Origin: Actinomycetota bacterium
Lineage (GTDB): Bacteria; Actinomycetota; AC-67
NCBI GenBank assembly: GCA_005883175.1
Contig: VAYV01000040.1
Span: 1-7,015 of the forward strand
Direction: 5' to 3'
Length of the DNA: 7,015 nucleotides
Shown here: positions 1 to 5,298 of the stretch, in pieces
Layout of the letters: each line of letters opens with the position of its first letter
Numbering within the stretch: position 1 is the first letter of the stretch
The notes under the pieces: generated by a model
Told to the model about the DNA's origin: nothing
Seen by the model: only the letters and a program-made list of their open reading frames with translations
Database searches by the model: none
Translations under genes and position numbers: made by a program

Positions 1-9
1 ATCGCCGCC

Positions 10-15
10 ACACTA
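10..15 (-). promoter_or_regulatory. Possible -10 box TAGTGT for a gene starting at the left edge
   Basis: On the minus strand TAGTGT is followed by 7 nt (GGCGGCG) and then AT at the very edge of the window. The same N7 layout precedes the cyclase ATG and the rnpB start, so a leaderless ATG may begin at base 2 and continue outside. The call depends on one unseen base. Confidence 0.3.
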
Positions 16-47
16 GGGGCGAGGGGTGACAGTCTCGTGGAGGCTGG

Positions 48-1967
48 TCAGCCGGTGACTTCTGCCAGCTTTCGGCGGGCGCGCGCAGCGAAAAGAGGAG
101 CCTCTTTCTTGTCGTACAGGCCTACACAGCGGCGGAAGTCTTCTGCCGCTTCCGTCTTTTGCCCGAGCAGCCGGTACACCTCGCCGCGCGCCATATGAGC
201 GTCGCACTGCCACATGAGTACCTCGGTTTCGTCCGCCATCTTCACTGCAGAGTCCGCGTATCGGCGCGCTTCATCGGCCTCTCCTCTCGCTGCAAGCACT
301 TCAGCGCGCGCGGAGCGCCACGCAACTTGCGAGGCGATGTCATCATGGTTTGCCGCCTCGTCGCTCAGCTGTGCGTAATGTTGAGCCTCATCGAGCCCAC
401 CGGTCTCATACAGCAGGAGAGCGAGGCGCCCCGCCAAGGTCGAGAACAAGCCCTCCTCCCCGCGAGCCTGGAATGTGTCGCACGCCTTGCGGACCAGCGC
501 GGTGGCCGTGTCCCAGTTCTCAACGCTTTCCTCGATCTGCGCGTGGGCGAAACCATCAAACTGGTCTGCCGACAAGGAGTACCCAAGGTCGCGAAGCTCA
601 GTGAGGAGGGTCTGGAAGAGACTGCGAGACTGCTCTAACTCGCCGGACATGCCCAAAACCATCGCTTTGCCGAGGCCGTGCCGGTTGCGTAGGTAAATCG
701 CCCGACCCTCACGGGCCATCAAACGATCGAGGATCGCTAGCCCCTCCGACGTCGGCGTCGCCCCCCAGAAGAGCGCGGTGTATATCAGGGGCAGGACCCC
801 GGCTTCGAGCATCTCGGCCCCCATTTCACGGGCATAGTCCCCAGCCTTTAACGAGTTCTCGAGCAATGCCGTGTACTCACCGGAACCGTTATTGGTCCAT
901 GCGAGCAGGTAGTACGCGCGGGTGAGGCCGTGCTTATCGCCGAGACGCTCGAAGATGGAGATCGCTTCTTCGGCGATAGCCCTCGTCTCGCTGTACGCCA
1001 GGGAGGAGGTGTGGGCGTGCTCGATCACGGCGCCCGCGATCTTCATCAACCACTCTGTTGCGATATCGCCGTTGCCGTGCGCCCATGCTGCCGTCGACCG
1101 TGATACCTCTAAGGCCCGCGCAAACTCACCGGCGGCGTAGAGCTGATCGTAGAGACGAACCAGCGCCTCGGCGCGACCCTCCCATTCTGTTGGTGCGAGT
1201 GCCAACGACCGTTCGAGCAGATTTATCGAACCAGAGACGTCGCCTCTCATCTGAGCGCGGCGAGCGGCCGACGCGAGGTGGTCGGTGGCCCGCAGGCCGA
1301 CGGCGCGCGCCGCATCATCCAGTGGCCCGAGAGACGCCCGGTAGCCATGCGCCTGCTCAAGGTGGTAACCGATGATCTCTTCGTATTCGGAGAGACGCTC
1401 GGGGAAAGTCTCTTCCAACCAGATCGCGAACCGCTCATGCAGCTCCGCGCGCTGCAGCTTCGAAAGCGCGTTGTACGCCGCGTCGCGGATGAGGATGTGG
1501 CGAAAACGGAACGCATCGCGCGCACCGCCATGATCGGGCCGCACCAACTCCTTGCGGACCAATGCCGTGACGATCGACGAGGTGCGCGCGCTCAGCTGCT
1601 CGGGTAGGAGGGCTGCGACGTCGCCGATCCCGAACTCTTTCCCGACCACCGACGCCGCTTGGATCACGGCGCGCTCATCGGCGTCGAGGCGGTCGATGCG
1701 CGATGCGAGGAGAGCTTGGATCGTCGGCGGGACGGAGACGGACGCGAGGTCCGCCGAGACTTCCCACGATCCGTCCTTGTGCCGCAGCAAACCATCGTCG
1801 ATCAACTTGGAGACCATCTCTTCGACGAATAACGGGTTGCCTTCGGCTGCCTGGGAGATCCGAGTCCCGATCGCGGGGGGCAGCGCCGTGCCGCCGAGGA
1901 GGTTCGCCATGAGGACCGTGCTCTCTTCCGACGCCAGCGGCTCGAGCAAGATCGACGACGCGTTCAT
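48..1967 (-). CDS. C-terminal half (AAA lid region plus TPR-like repeats) of a disrupted cyclase/ATPase signalling protein
   Basis: This 639-residue frame is the downstream part of a cyclase/AAA/TPR protein. Residues 1-60 resemble the post-Walker B part of STAND/AAA ATPases (AEGNPLFVEE at 41-50). Residues 80-210 resemble the winged-helix/arm region (FRFRHILIRDAAYNAL at 153-168). From about residue 230 to the end the protein is helical with TPR-like repeats, usually a protein-binding or sensing module. The ATG at 1967 is probably not the original start: the 16 codons before it (2015-1968) read ARPELLERRSSWGGGK, which matches the conserved segment that normally precedes NASSILLEPL in this family. 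The frame therefore continues upstream until the deletion near 2010-2015. The ATG overlaps the stop of the upstream half as ATGA, so coupled translation is conceivable. Stop TGA is at 50-48. The family assignment is firm; whether this piece is made as a separate protein is unknown. Confidence 0.8.
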   Translation of the reverse strand: MNASSILLEPLASEESTVLMANLLGGTALPPAIGTRISQAAEGNPLFVEEMVSKLIDDGLLRHKDGSWEVSADLASVSVPPTIQALLASRIDRLDADERAVIQAASVVGKEFGIGDVAALLPEQLSARTSSIVTALVRKELVRPDHGGARDAFRFRHILIRDAAYNALSKLQRAELHERFAIWLEETFPERLSEYEEIIGYHLEQAHGYRASLGPLDDAARAVGLRATDHLASAARRAQMRGDVSGSINLLERSLALAPTEWEGRAEALVRLYDQLYAAGEFARALEVSRSTAAWAHGNGDIATEWLMKIAGAVIEHAHTSSLAYSETRAIAEEAISIFERLGDKHGLTRAYYLLAWTNNGSGEYTALLENSLKAGDYAREMGAEMLEAGVLPLIYTALFWGATPTSEGLAILDRLMAREGRAIYLRNRHGLGKAMVLGMSGELEQSRSLFQTLLTELRDLGYSLSADQFDGFAHAQIEESVENWDTATALVRKACDTFQARGEEGLFSTLAGRLALLLYETGGLDEAQHYAQLSDEAANHDDIASQVAWRSARAEVLAARGEADEARRYADSAVKMADETEVLMWQCDAHMARGEVYRLLGQKTEAAEDFRRCVGLYDKKEAPLFAARARRKLAEVTG

Positions 1968-3124
1968 CTTCCCGCCGCCCCATGACGATCGACGCTCCAG
2001 CAGCTCTGGGCGAGCGGCTCGCGGCGCCCGAGTGCTTCGAACAGCTTGCGCACGGCCCAGAACGTTTCCTCCGCACGTACCTCCTGCTCACCAAAGCCCA
2101 TCACCTGAACGATCCGTTCGATAATGAGGCCCGCGTCCTCTTCATCGACGAGCAGCTTGTTTAAAGCGCCGCGAACCCTGTCTCCAGCGTCATCGTCGCT
2201 CAGCCCCGCTATCGAGTGAACGATCTCGATCACGGGCCAGAAGGTGATGCCCCGTCCGTACGGAAGGCAACGACCGCGCGCCACCATTGCGCGTCCTTCG
2301 ACCGATCGGATCATCTCCTGGGACAGACGAGATTTGCCGACGCCGGCGGAGCCGAACACGGTGAACAGCGAACACGATCGCTCCCGAACCGCGCGCTCGA
2401 ACGCTTGCTCGGCCAACACGAGCTCGTTGTCGCGGCCGACCAGAGGAGAATCCAGACGGCGGCCCGCATCCGGCGCCACGTCGGAGACGCGGATCAGCCG
2501 ATGCGGGGTGAGCGGCTCGGACTTCCCTTTCGCCTCGACCGGAGGCGCTGGCTCCGCGACAACCGCGTGACGCACCAGACGATAGGTCGGCTCGCCGAGA
2601 AGGATGTCGCCCGGGGCGGCATGCTGCTCGAGACGAGCGGCCGTGTTCACGGCGTCGCCGGTCGCCATCGTCTGGTTCCCGGTGCCGGCGACGACCTCAC
2701 CGGTGTTCACGCCGGTGCGAGTCTGGATCGTCACTCCGTGATCGCGTTCAAGCTCTACGTTGAGGCGCGCGAGCGCATCGCGCATCTCTGCCGCCGCGCG
2801 CACCGCGCGCAGCGCGTCGTCTTCGTGCAGGACGGGGACACCGAACACGGCCATGATCGCGTCACCGATGAACTTCTCGACGGTGCCCGAGTGACTTTCG
2901 ATGACGGCGCGCATCTCGTCGAAGTACCTCGTCATGACGTTACGCAGCGACTCGGGATCGAGCTTTTCTCCCATCGCCGTGGAGCCGGTGACGTCGCTGA
3001 ACAGGATCGTGACCGTCTTGCGCGTCTCTTCGACCTTGGCCGGCGCAGTCAGCGGAGCGCCGCAGTTCAGGCAGAAGCGCGCGCGCTCCGGATTCTCCTC
3101 GCCGCAGTTCGGACAAACGACCAT
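1964..3124 (-). CDS. N-terminal half: zinc ribbon, class III adenylate/guanylate cyclase domain and P-loop, truncated by frameshift
   Basis: 386 residues. A zinc ribbon (C4, C7, C18, C21) is followed by a class III nucleotide cyclase domain at about 35-215. The full catalytic set is visible: metal aspartates D44 (FSDVTGST) and D88 (EKFIGD), purine-selecting K84 and D157 (adenylate-type), and transition-state N160 and R164. So cAMP production from ATP is the likely activity. An AAA/STAND ATPase domain starts near 228, with Walker A GSAGVGKS at 258-265. The family normally continues REPL, then a Walker B segment like VFDDIHWAE, then ARPELL. Here the frame jumps from REPL (369-371) into unrelated residues and stops at 1964. 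ATG 3124 is preferred over a GTG at 3184: the latter would put an intrinsic terminator hairpin inside the gene, whereas a TACACT box lies 7 nt before the ATG, which fits a leaderless mRNA. No transmembrane segments are seen, so the protein should be cytoplasmic. Confidence 0.85.
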   Translation of the reverse strand: MVVCPNCGEENPERARFCLNCGAPLTAPAKVEETRKTVTILFSDVTGSTAMGEKLDPESLRNVMTRYFDEMRAVIESHSGTVEKFIGDAIMAVFGVPVLHEDDALRAVRAAAEMRDALARLNVELERDHGVTIQTRTGVNTGEVVAGTGNQTMATGDAVNTAARLEQHAAPGDILLGEPTYRLVRHAVVAEPAPPVEAKGKSEPLTPHRLIRVSDVAPDAGRRLDSPLVGRDNELVLAEQAFERAVRERSCSLFTVFGSAGVGKSRLSQEMIRSVEGRAMVARGRCLPYGRGITFWPVIEIVHSIAGLSDDDAGDRVRGALNKLLVDEEDAGLIIERIVQVMGFGEQEVRAEETFWAVRKLFEALGRREPLAQSCWSVDRHGAAGR

Positions 3125-3131
3125 GGCGAAC

Positions 3132-3137
3132 AGTGTA
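3132..3137 (-). promoter_or_regulatory. -10 box TACACT for a leaderless cyclase mRNA
   Basis: On the minus strand TACACT is followed by 7 nt (GTTCGCC) and then ATG at 3124. This spacing would place transcription start at the A of the start codon. No Shine-Dalgarno sequence is present before the ATG, which agrees with leaderless translation, common in Actinomycetota. No good -35 hexamer is visible; the expected place falls inside the upstream terminator hairpin. Confidence 0.5.
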
Positions 3138-3169
3138 AGAGAAGGGGCCCCGCATGAGGCCCCTTCTCT
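3138..3169 (-). terminator. Terminator hairpin after the GYD-domain gene
   Basis: A perfect 12-bp stem (3138-3149 pairing with 3158-3169, agagaaggggcc with ggccccttctct) closes an 8-nt loop. It starts 15 nt past the GYD-domain stop codon and ends before the cyclase ATG. The tail on the minus strand is TTACACTGTTC, not a real U-tract, so termination may be of the U-poor type often seen in high-GC bacteria. The hairpin separates the two genes into different transcription units. Confidence 0.7.
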
Positions 3170-3184
3170 GTTCCGCTCCCCCAC

Positions 3185-3466
3185 TCAGATCAGCTTGCGC
3201 ACCTCATCCATCGTGAACGCACGCACGGTCTCGGTGGCGACGTTCCCACGTCCGGCGACCATCATCGTTACCTTCGCCACGGTCTCGTCGTCCGGTGCTT
3301 CCGAGATGACGATCTGGTCGTACTGGCCCATCGTGAGGTAATGCCCGATGACCTTGACGCCCATATCGCCGACCTTCTTCTGAACCGCCTCGACGCGATC
3401 CGGAAGCGATTCGGCATTCTTCCGACCCTGTTCCGTCCACTTCATGAGCTGGATGTAGACCGGCAT
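3185..3466 (-). CDS. GYD-domain protein
   Basis: A 93-residue protein filling the length of the GYD family (Pfam GYD). It opens PVYIQLMKWTEQGRK, typical of the family, and carries the signature region GQYDQIVISEAPDDE at 47-61 (Gln instead of the name-giving middle residues; G47, Y49 and D50 kept), then GRGNVATETVRAFT at 72-85. The fold is a small alpha/beta barrel related to dimeric ferredoxin-like proteins. No reaction is established for the family, and I assign none. The ATG is supported by a strong Shine-Dalgarno GGAGGAG (3471-3477), with 6 nt between the GGAGG core and the ATG. The gene has its own terminator downstream (3138-3169) and follows the rnpB terminator, so it is probably monocistronic. 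There is no signal peptide or membrane segment. Confidence 0.9.
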   Translation of the reverse strand: MPVYIQLMKWTEQGRKNAESLPDRVEAVQKKVGDMGVKVIGHYLTMGQYDQIVISEAPDDETVAKVTMMVAGRGNVATETVRAFTMDEVRKLI

Positions 3467-3470
3467 CGTT

Positions 3471-3477
3471 CTCCTCC
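3471..3477 (-). promoter_or_regulatory. Strong ribosome binding site of the GYD gene, GGAGGAG
   Basis: GGAGGAG lies 4 nt before the ATG at 3466, or 6 nt counted from its GGAGG core. It is the only strong Shine-Dalgarno among the minus-strand genes here and fixes the start. A 16-bp GC palindrome (3481-3496) sits directly upstream. Confidence 0.75.
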
Positions 3478-3480
3478 CCG

Positions 3481-3496
3481 CGGGGCGCGCGCCCCG
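3481..3496. repeat. Perfect 16-bp GC palindrome upstream of the GYD ribosome binding site
   Basis: CGGGGCGCGCGCCCCG is its own reverse complement. It overlaps a second palindrome, CCCCGCGGGG at 3476-3485, which touches the G-rich edge of the ribosome binding site. It could be an operator or a 5' UTR hairpin, or simply reflect high GC content. No function can be assigned. Confidence 0.4.
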
Positions 3497-3540
3497 ACCA
3501 ACTCCGTCCTACACCTCGCGGGGCAAGAAGGGAACCCGTT

Positions 3541-3583
3541 GCCAAGAAAGGGAACGAAAGGGAGGGCCCCCTTTCGGGGGCCC
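3541..3583 (-). terminator. Intrinsic terminator of rnpB
   Basis: On the minus strand GGGCCCCC-GAAA-GGGGGCCC forms an 8-bp GC stem (3576-3583 with 3564-3571) capped by a GAAA tetraloop. It is followed by a T/C-rich tail with two copies of TTCCCTTTC (3546-3563 region). It begins 5 nt after the proposed 3' end of the RNase P RNA, where a terminator is expected. Confidence 0.75.
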
Positions 3584-3588
3584 CCGAT

Positions 3589-3943
3589 GAAGAGCGGGCC
3601 TATAAGCGGGATCCTGTCCTCCGCCGAAGCGGAGGGGCGACCATCCCTCTGGGATCGCCGTTACCGGCGACCTCGTGCAGCCGACCCGGGAGCATCGAGC
3701 GGGCAACTCGCTCCCTGCTTGGCCTTGCTCCGCGCGGGGCTTGCCGAGCCGCGGCGGTCACCCGCCGCGCTGGTGAGCTCTTACCTCACCGTTTCACCCT
3801 TACCGACATTCGCCGGCGGTCTGTTTTCTGTGGCGCTTTCCCCGGGTCGCCCCGGGTGGGCGTTACCCACCGCGCTGCCCTGTGGAGTCCCGACTTTCCT
3901 CGACACCGTTATCGCTGGTGCCGCGGCCGCCCGGCCTGCTCTC
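3589..3943 (-). ncRNA. rnpB: RNase P RNA, bacterial type A
   Basis: About 355 nt, the catalytic RNA of ribonuclease P, which removes the 5' leader of pre-tRNAs together with the RnpA protein. Hallmarks read on the minus strand: GAGGAAAGTC then ACTCCACAGGGCAG (conserved region I, near 3901-3875), GGTAACGCC, the GCCACAGAAAACAGACCGCC block near 3835-3815, GGTAAGGGTGAAACGGTGAGGTAAGAG split by loops (about 3807-3780), GAGCAAGGCCAAGCAGGGAG, CTGCACGAGG, AGAGGGATGG and ACAGGATCCCGCTTATAGGCC at the 3' end. P1 pairs AGAGC-A-GGCC (3942-3933) with GGCC-C-GCTCT (3600-3591). The L15 region has TTGCCCGCTC, recalling the Streptomyces form, rather than a plain GGU loop. P4 shows an unusual compensated change (see findings). 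Ends are inferred from P1, the -10 box and the terminator. Confidence 0.95.
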
Positions 3944-3950
3944 CGTTCCT

Positions 3951-3956
3951 AGTGTA
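3951..3956 (-). promoter_or_regulatory. -10 box TACACT of rnpB
   Basis: TACACT on the minus strand, followed by 7 nt, predicts transcription start at G3943, the first base of the P1 helix. It is the same hexamer and spacing as in front of the cyclase gene. No convincing -35 box is seen; the region upstream is the end of the RNase H gene (stop at 3975). Confidence 0.55.
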
Positions 3957-3974
3957 CCCCTGCCTTGAGGACGG

Positions 3975-4430
3975 CTAGAGCGCTCCATCGAGCGCGAGGT
4001 TCACGAGCTCGTCCGCGCGCACGTTCTGCTCGCGCCGCACGTGCTCGTACGTGACGCGATCGAAACGGCGAGCCAGCTCGATCGCTTCCATGTGAAGCTC
4101 CTTCAACCCCGGGTTCTTGACCTTGTAGCGACCAGAAAGCTGCTCGATCAGAAGCTTCGAATCCGAGCGGACGTGCACGGCGCGCGCGCCGATCTCAGCC
4201 ACACGTCGCAAGCCCGCGATCACAGCGCTGTACTCCGCGACGTTGTTGGTCGCGACGCCGATCGTCTCGGCCAGTGCCTCTAGCTCGGCGCCCTCGGGCG
4301 TTTGGATCGAGCAGCCGTACGCGGCTGGCCCGGGGTTACCGCGCGAGCCGCCGTCACAGTTGATAACTAGCTCAGCCGGTGGCTCCGGCCACAGCGTCAA
4401 GTGAGCCTTGATCGATGGACGCTTCCCCAT
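3975..4430 (-). CDS. Ribonuclease HI family protein
   Basis: 151 residues from ATG 4430, close to the usual 150-residue RNase HI domain. RNase HI cleaves the RNA strand of RNA-DNA hybrids (R-loops, primers, misinserted ribonucleotides) in the cytoplasm with two metal ions. The catalytic carboxylates are visible: D26 in NCDGGSRGNPGPA, E66 in NNVAEYSAVI, D90 in VRSDSKLLIEQLSGRYKVKN and D140 in NVRADELVNLALD. It resembles the N-terminal domain of mycobacterial Rv2228c but lacks the fused CobC-like acid phosphatase domain. ATG 4430 has AGGG 4 nt upstream. A TTG at 4457 overlapping the previous gene's stop would add 9 residues but has a poorly spaced Shine-Dalgarno. Only 23 nt separate it from the zinc-ribbon gene, so the two are probably cotranscribed, with rnpB starting just downstream. 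Confidence 0.9.
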   Translation of the reverse strand: MGKRPSIKAHLTLWPEPPAELVINCDGGSRGNPGPAAYGCSIQTPEGAELEALAETIGVATNNVAEYSAVIAGLRRVAEIGARAVHVRSDSKLLIEQLSGRYKVKNPGLKELHMEAIELARRFDRVTYEHVRREQNVRADELVNLALDGAL

Positions 4431-4453
4431 CGATCCCTCATCTCGGCCATCGA

Positions 4454-5188
4454 TCAACCCTCAGGAATGACGAGCAGCCGGCGGCAGTTCTCGCAGCGGA
4501 TGATCGGCTCGTCGCTCCGCTTGATCTCGTCGCGTTGCATCGGCGAGAGCGGCAGGCCGCACGCGCGGCACGTTCCGTCGACGAGCGCGCCGACCGCGAT
4601 GCCGCCACGGCGCGCGCGGATGTCTTCGTACAGCGCGAGGACCTCAGGGTGGATCGTCGGCACCAGCTGCGCGCGCTCTGCCGCGAGACGCGTCAGCTCT
4701 TCAGAGATCTCAACCGACGCGTGGTCGCGCCGCTGCGTCGCGTCGGCGATCTTCGAGTCGAGATCGGCCATGGCCGCGAACAGGTCACCGTGCTCCTTCT
4801 CCACGCCCTCGCGACGCTCCATCACCTCGAGCTCTTCGTCCTCGAGGTACGACTTGCGGCGGCGGAGCGCGTCCAGCTCGGCTTGGATGTTCGAAAGCTC
4901 TTTGGGGTTCGAGACCTCACCCGAGTACAGACGGCCTTGCTCGTGCGTGACCTTGTCGTCGATCTGTTGGATCTCGGTCTCGAGCTTCGTCTGCTCGCGC
5001 GCCACCGAATCGAGGCTCGCCTGTGCCTCGGCATTCGAGACCGCAAGCACCGAGCGTTGCTCGTTCAGCTCGTCCAGCTCGCGCTGCTCGGGGAGGTCGG
5101 CCTTCCGTTGATTCAGGCGGTCTATCCCGCTATCGACCCGCTGGAGATCAAGGAGCGGACGCATCGACTCGCGCGTGACACCTTCCAC
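4454..5188 (-). CDS. C4-type zinc-ribbon coiled-coil protein (DUF164 family)
   Basis: 244 residues from GTG 5188. A long helical hairpin coiled coil (about residues 12-180, rich in Glu, Arg, Leu and Gln) contains the family's conserved LYSGEVSNPKELSNIQAEL at 87-105, followed by a C-terminal zinc ribbon with C207-x2-C210 and C232-x2-C235. Members are widespread and, to my knowledge, have no defined biochemical role; a nucleic-acid or RNA-related job is suggested only by structure and by the neighbouring RNase H. The GTG start has a G-rich GGGGGGAA 8 nt upstream. An internal ATG at 5164 would remove 8 residues and keep the conserved MRPLLDLQRVD, so it remains possible. The gene is divergent from the response regulator across a 110-nt gap. 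No membrane segment. Confidence 0.9.
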   Translation of the reverse strand: MEGVTRESMRPLLDLQRVDSGIDRLNQRKADLPEQRELDELNEQRSVLAVSNAEAQASLDSVAREQTKLETEIQQIDDKVTHEQGRLYSGEVSNPKELSNIQAELDALRRRKSYLEDEELEVMERREGVEKEHGDLFAAMADLDSKIADATQRRDHASVEISEELTRLAAERAQLVPTIHPEVLALYEDIRARRGGIAVGALVDGTCRACGLPLSPMQRDEIKRSDEPIIRCENCRRLLVIPEG

Positions 5189-5225
5189 CCCTTCGGTTCC
5201 CCCCAGTTTTCAGGTCGTCGCGCCC

Positions 5226-5231
5226 AACCTA
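5226..5231 (-). promoter_or_regulatory. Possible -10 box TAGGTT for the zinc-ribbon/RNase H unit
   Basis: TAGGTT on the minus strand fits TANNNT and would give a leader of about 30 nt before GTG 5188, containing the G-rich Shine-Dalgarno-like sequence at 5197-5204. No -35 match was found. It is a weak prediction based on one hexamer. Confidence 0.3.
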
Positions 5232-5266
5232 GCAGCGCGGCAAGCCGTCTGCGAGTGGGCCTCCCG

Positions 5267-5280
5267 CGCGCAACTGCGCG
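5267..5280. repeat. Inverted repeat CGCGCA-AC-TGCGCG upstream of the response regulator
   Basis: Two 6-bp arms separated by 2 nt, located just upstream of the proposed -10 box at 5285-5290, in the promoter spacer. This position would suit a regulator-binding site, but OmpR-family proteins usually bind direct repeats, and short GC palindromes are common here by chance. Confidence 0.35.
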
Positions 5281-5284
5281 AAGG

Positions 5285-5290
5285 TATCCT
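5285..5290 (+). promoter_or_regulatory. -10 box TATCCT for a leaderless response-regulator mRNA
   Basis: TATCCT followed by 8 nt (CGGAACCG) and ATG at 5299 gives the spacing expected for a leaderless transcript. No Shine-Dalgarno is present before the ATG. A -35 hexamer is not evident. Confidence 0.5.
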
Positions 5291-5298
5291 CGGAACCG

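Larger units (their letters stand above)
48..3124 (-). pseudogene. Composite reading: one large zinc-ribbon/cyclase/AAA/TPR gene broken by a frameshifting deletion
   Basis: Read together, the two open pieces match one protein family of roughly 1,050-1,100 residues: zinc ribbon, class III cyclase, AAA ATPase, TPR. The first piece ends family-like at REPL (codon 371 at 2014-2012). The second piece is family-like from ARPELLE (from 2015). About 36 residues, including Walker B, are absent, and the frame changes in a way that needs a deletion of 3n+1 nt. Both flanks are otherwise well conserved and free of stops, so the lesion is either recent or an assembly error. As written, ATPase function would be lost. 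I cannot tell a real mutation from a consensus mistake. Confidence 0.65.

Noticed and set aside
1675..2094. A 139-codon minus-strand frame spanning the cyclase breakpoint, considered as a bridging reading
   Set aside because: It is the third frame and matches neither family segment. The conserved residues on each side lie in the other two frames.
2216..3157. Plus-strand open frame of 313 codons antisense to the cyclase gene
   Set aside because: The translation is rich in Arg, Asp and His with no recognisable domain, and it mirrors a gene with clear catalytic motifs on the other strand. It is a high-GC shadow.
3124..3184. GTG start at 3184 adding 20 residues to the cyclase
   Set aside because: The added part would contain a perfect 12-bp terminator hairpin and is not family-like. 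The zinc ribbon starts naturally at MVVCPNCG, with a leaderless promoter in front of it.
3541..3563. GAAAGGGA direct repeats as a possible CRISPR or repeat element
   Set aside because: Only two short copies exist without spacers. They are explained as the T/C-rich tail of the rnpB terminator.
3341..3952. Plus-strand open frame of 203 codons over the rnpB region
   Set aside because: It lies across the RNase P RNA, whose structure and conserved blocks are unmistakable on the other strand.
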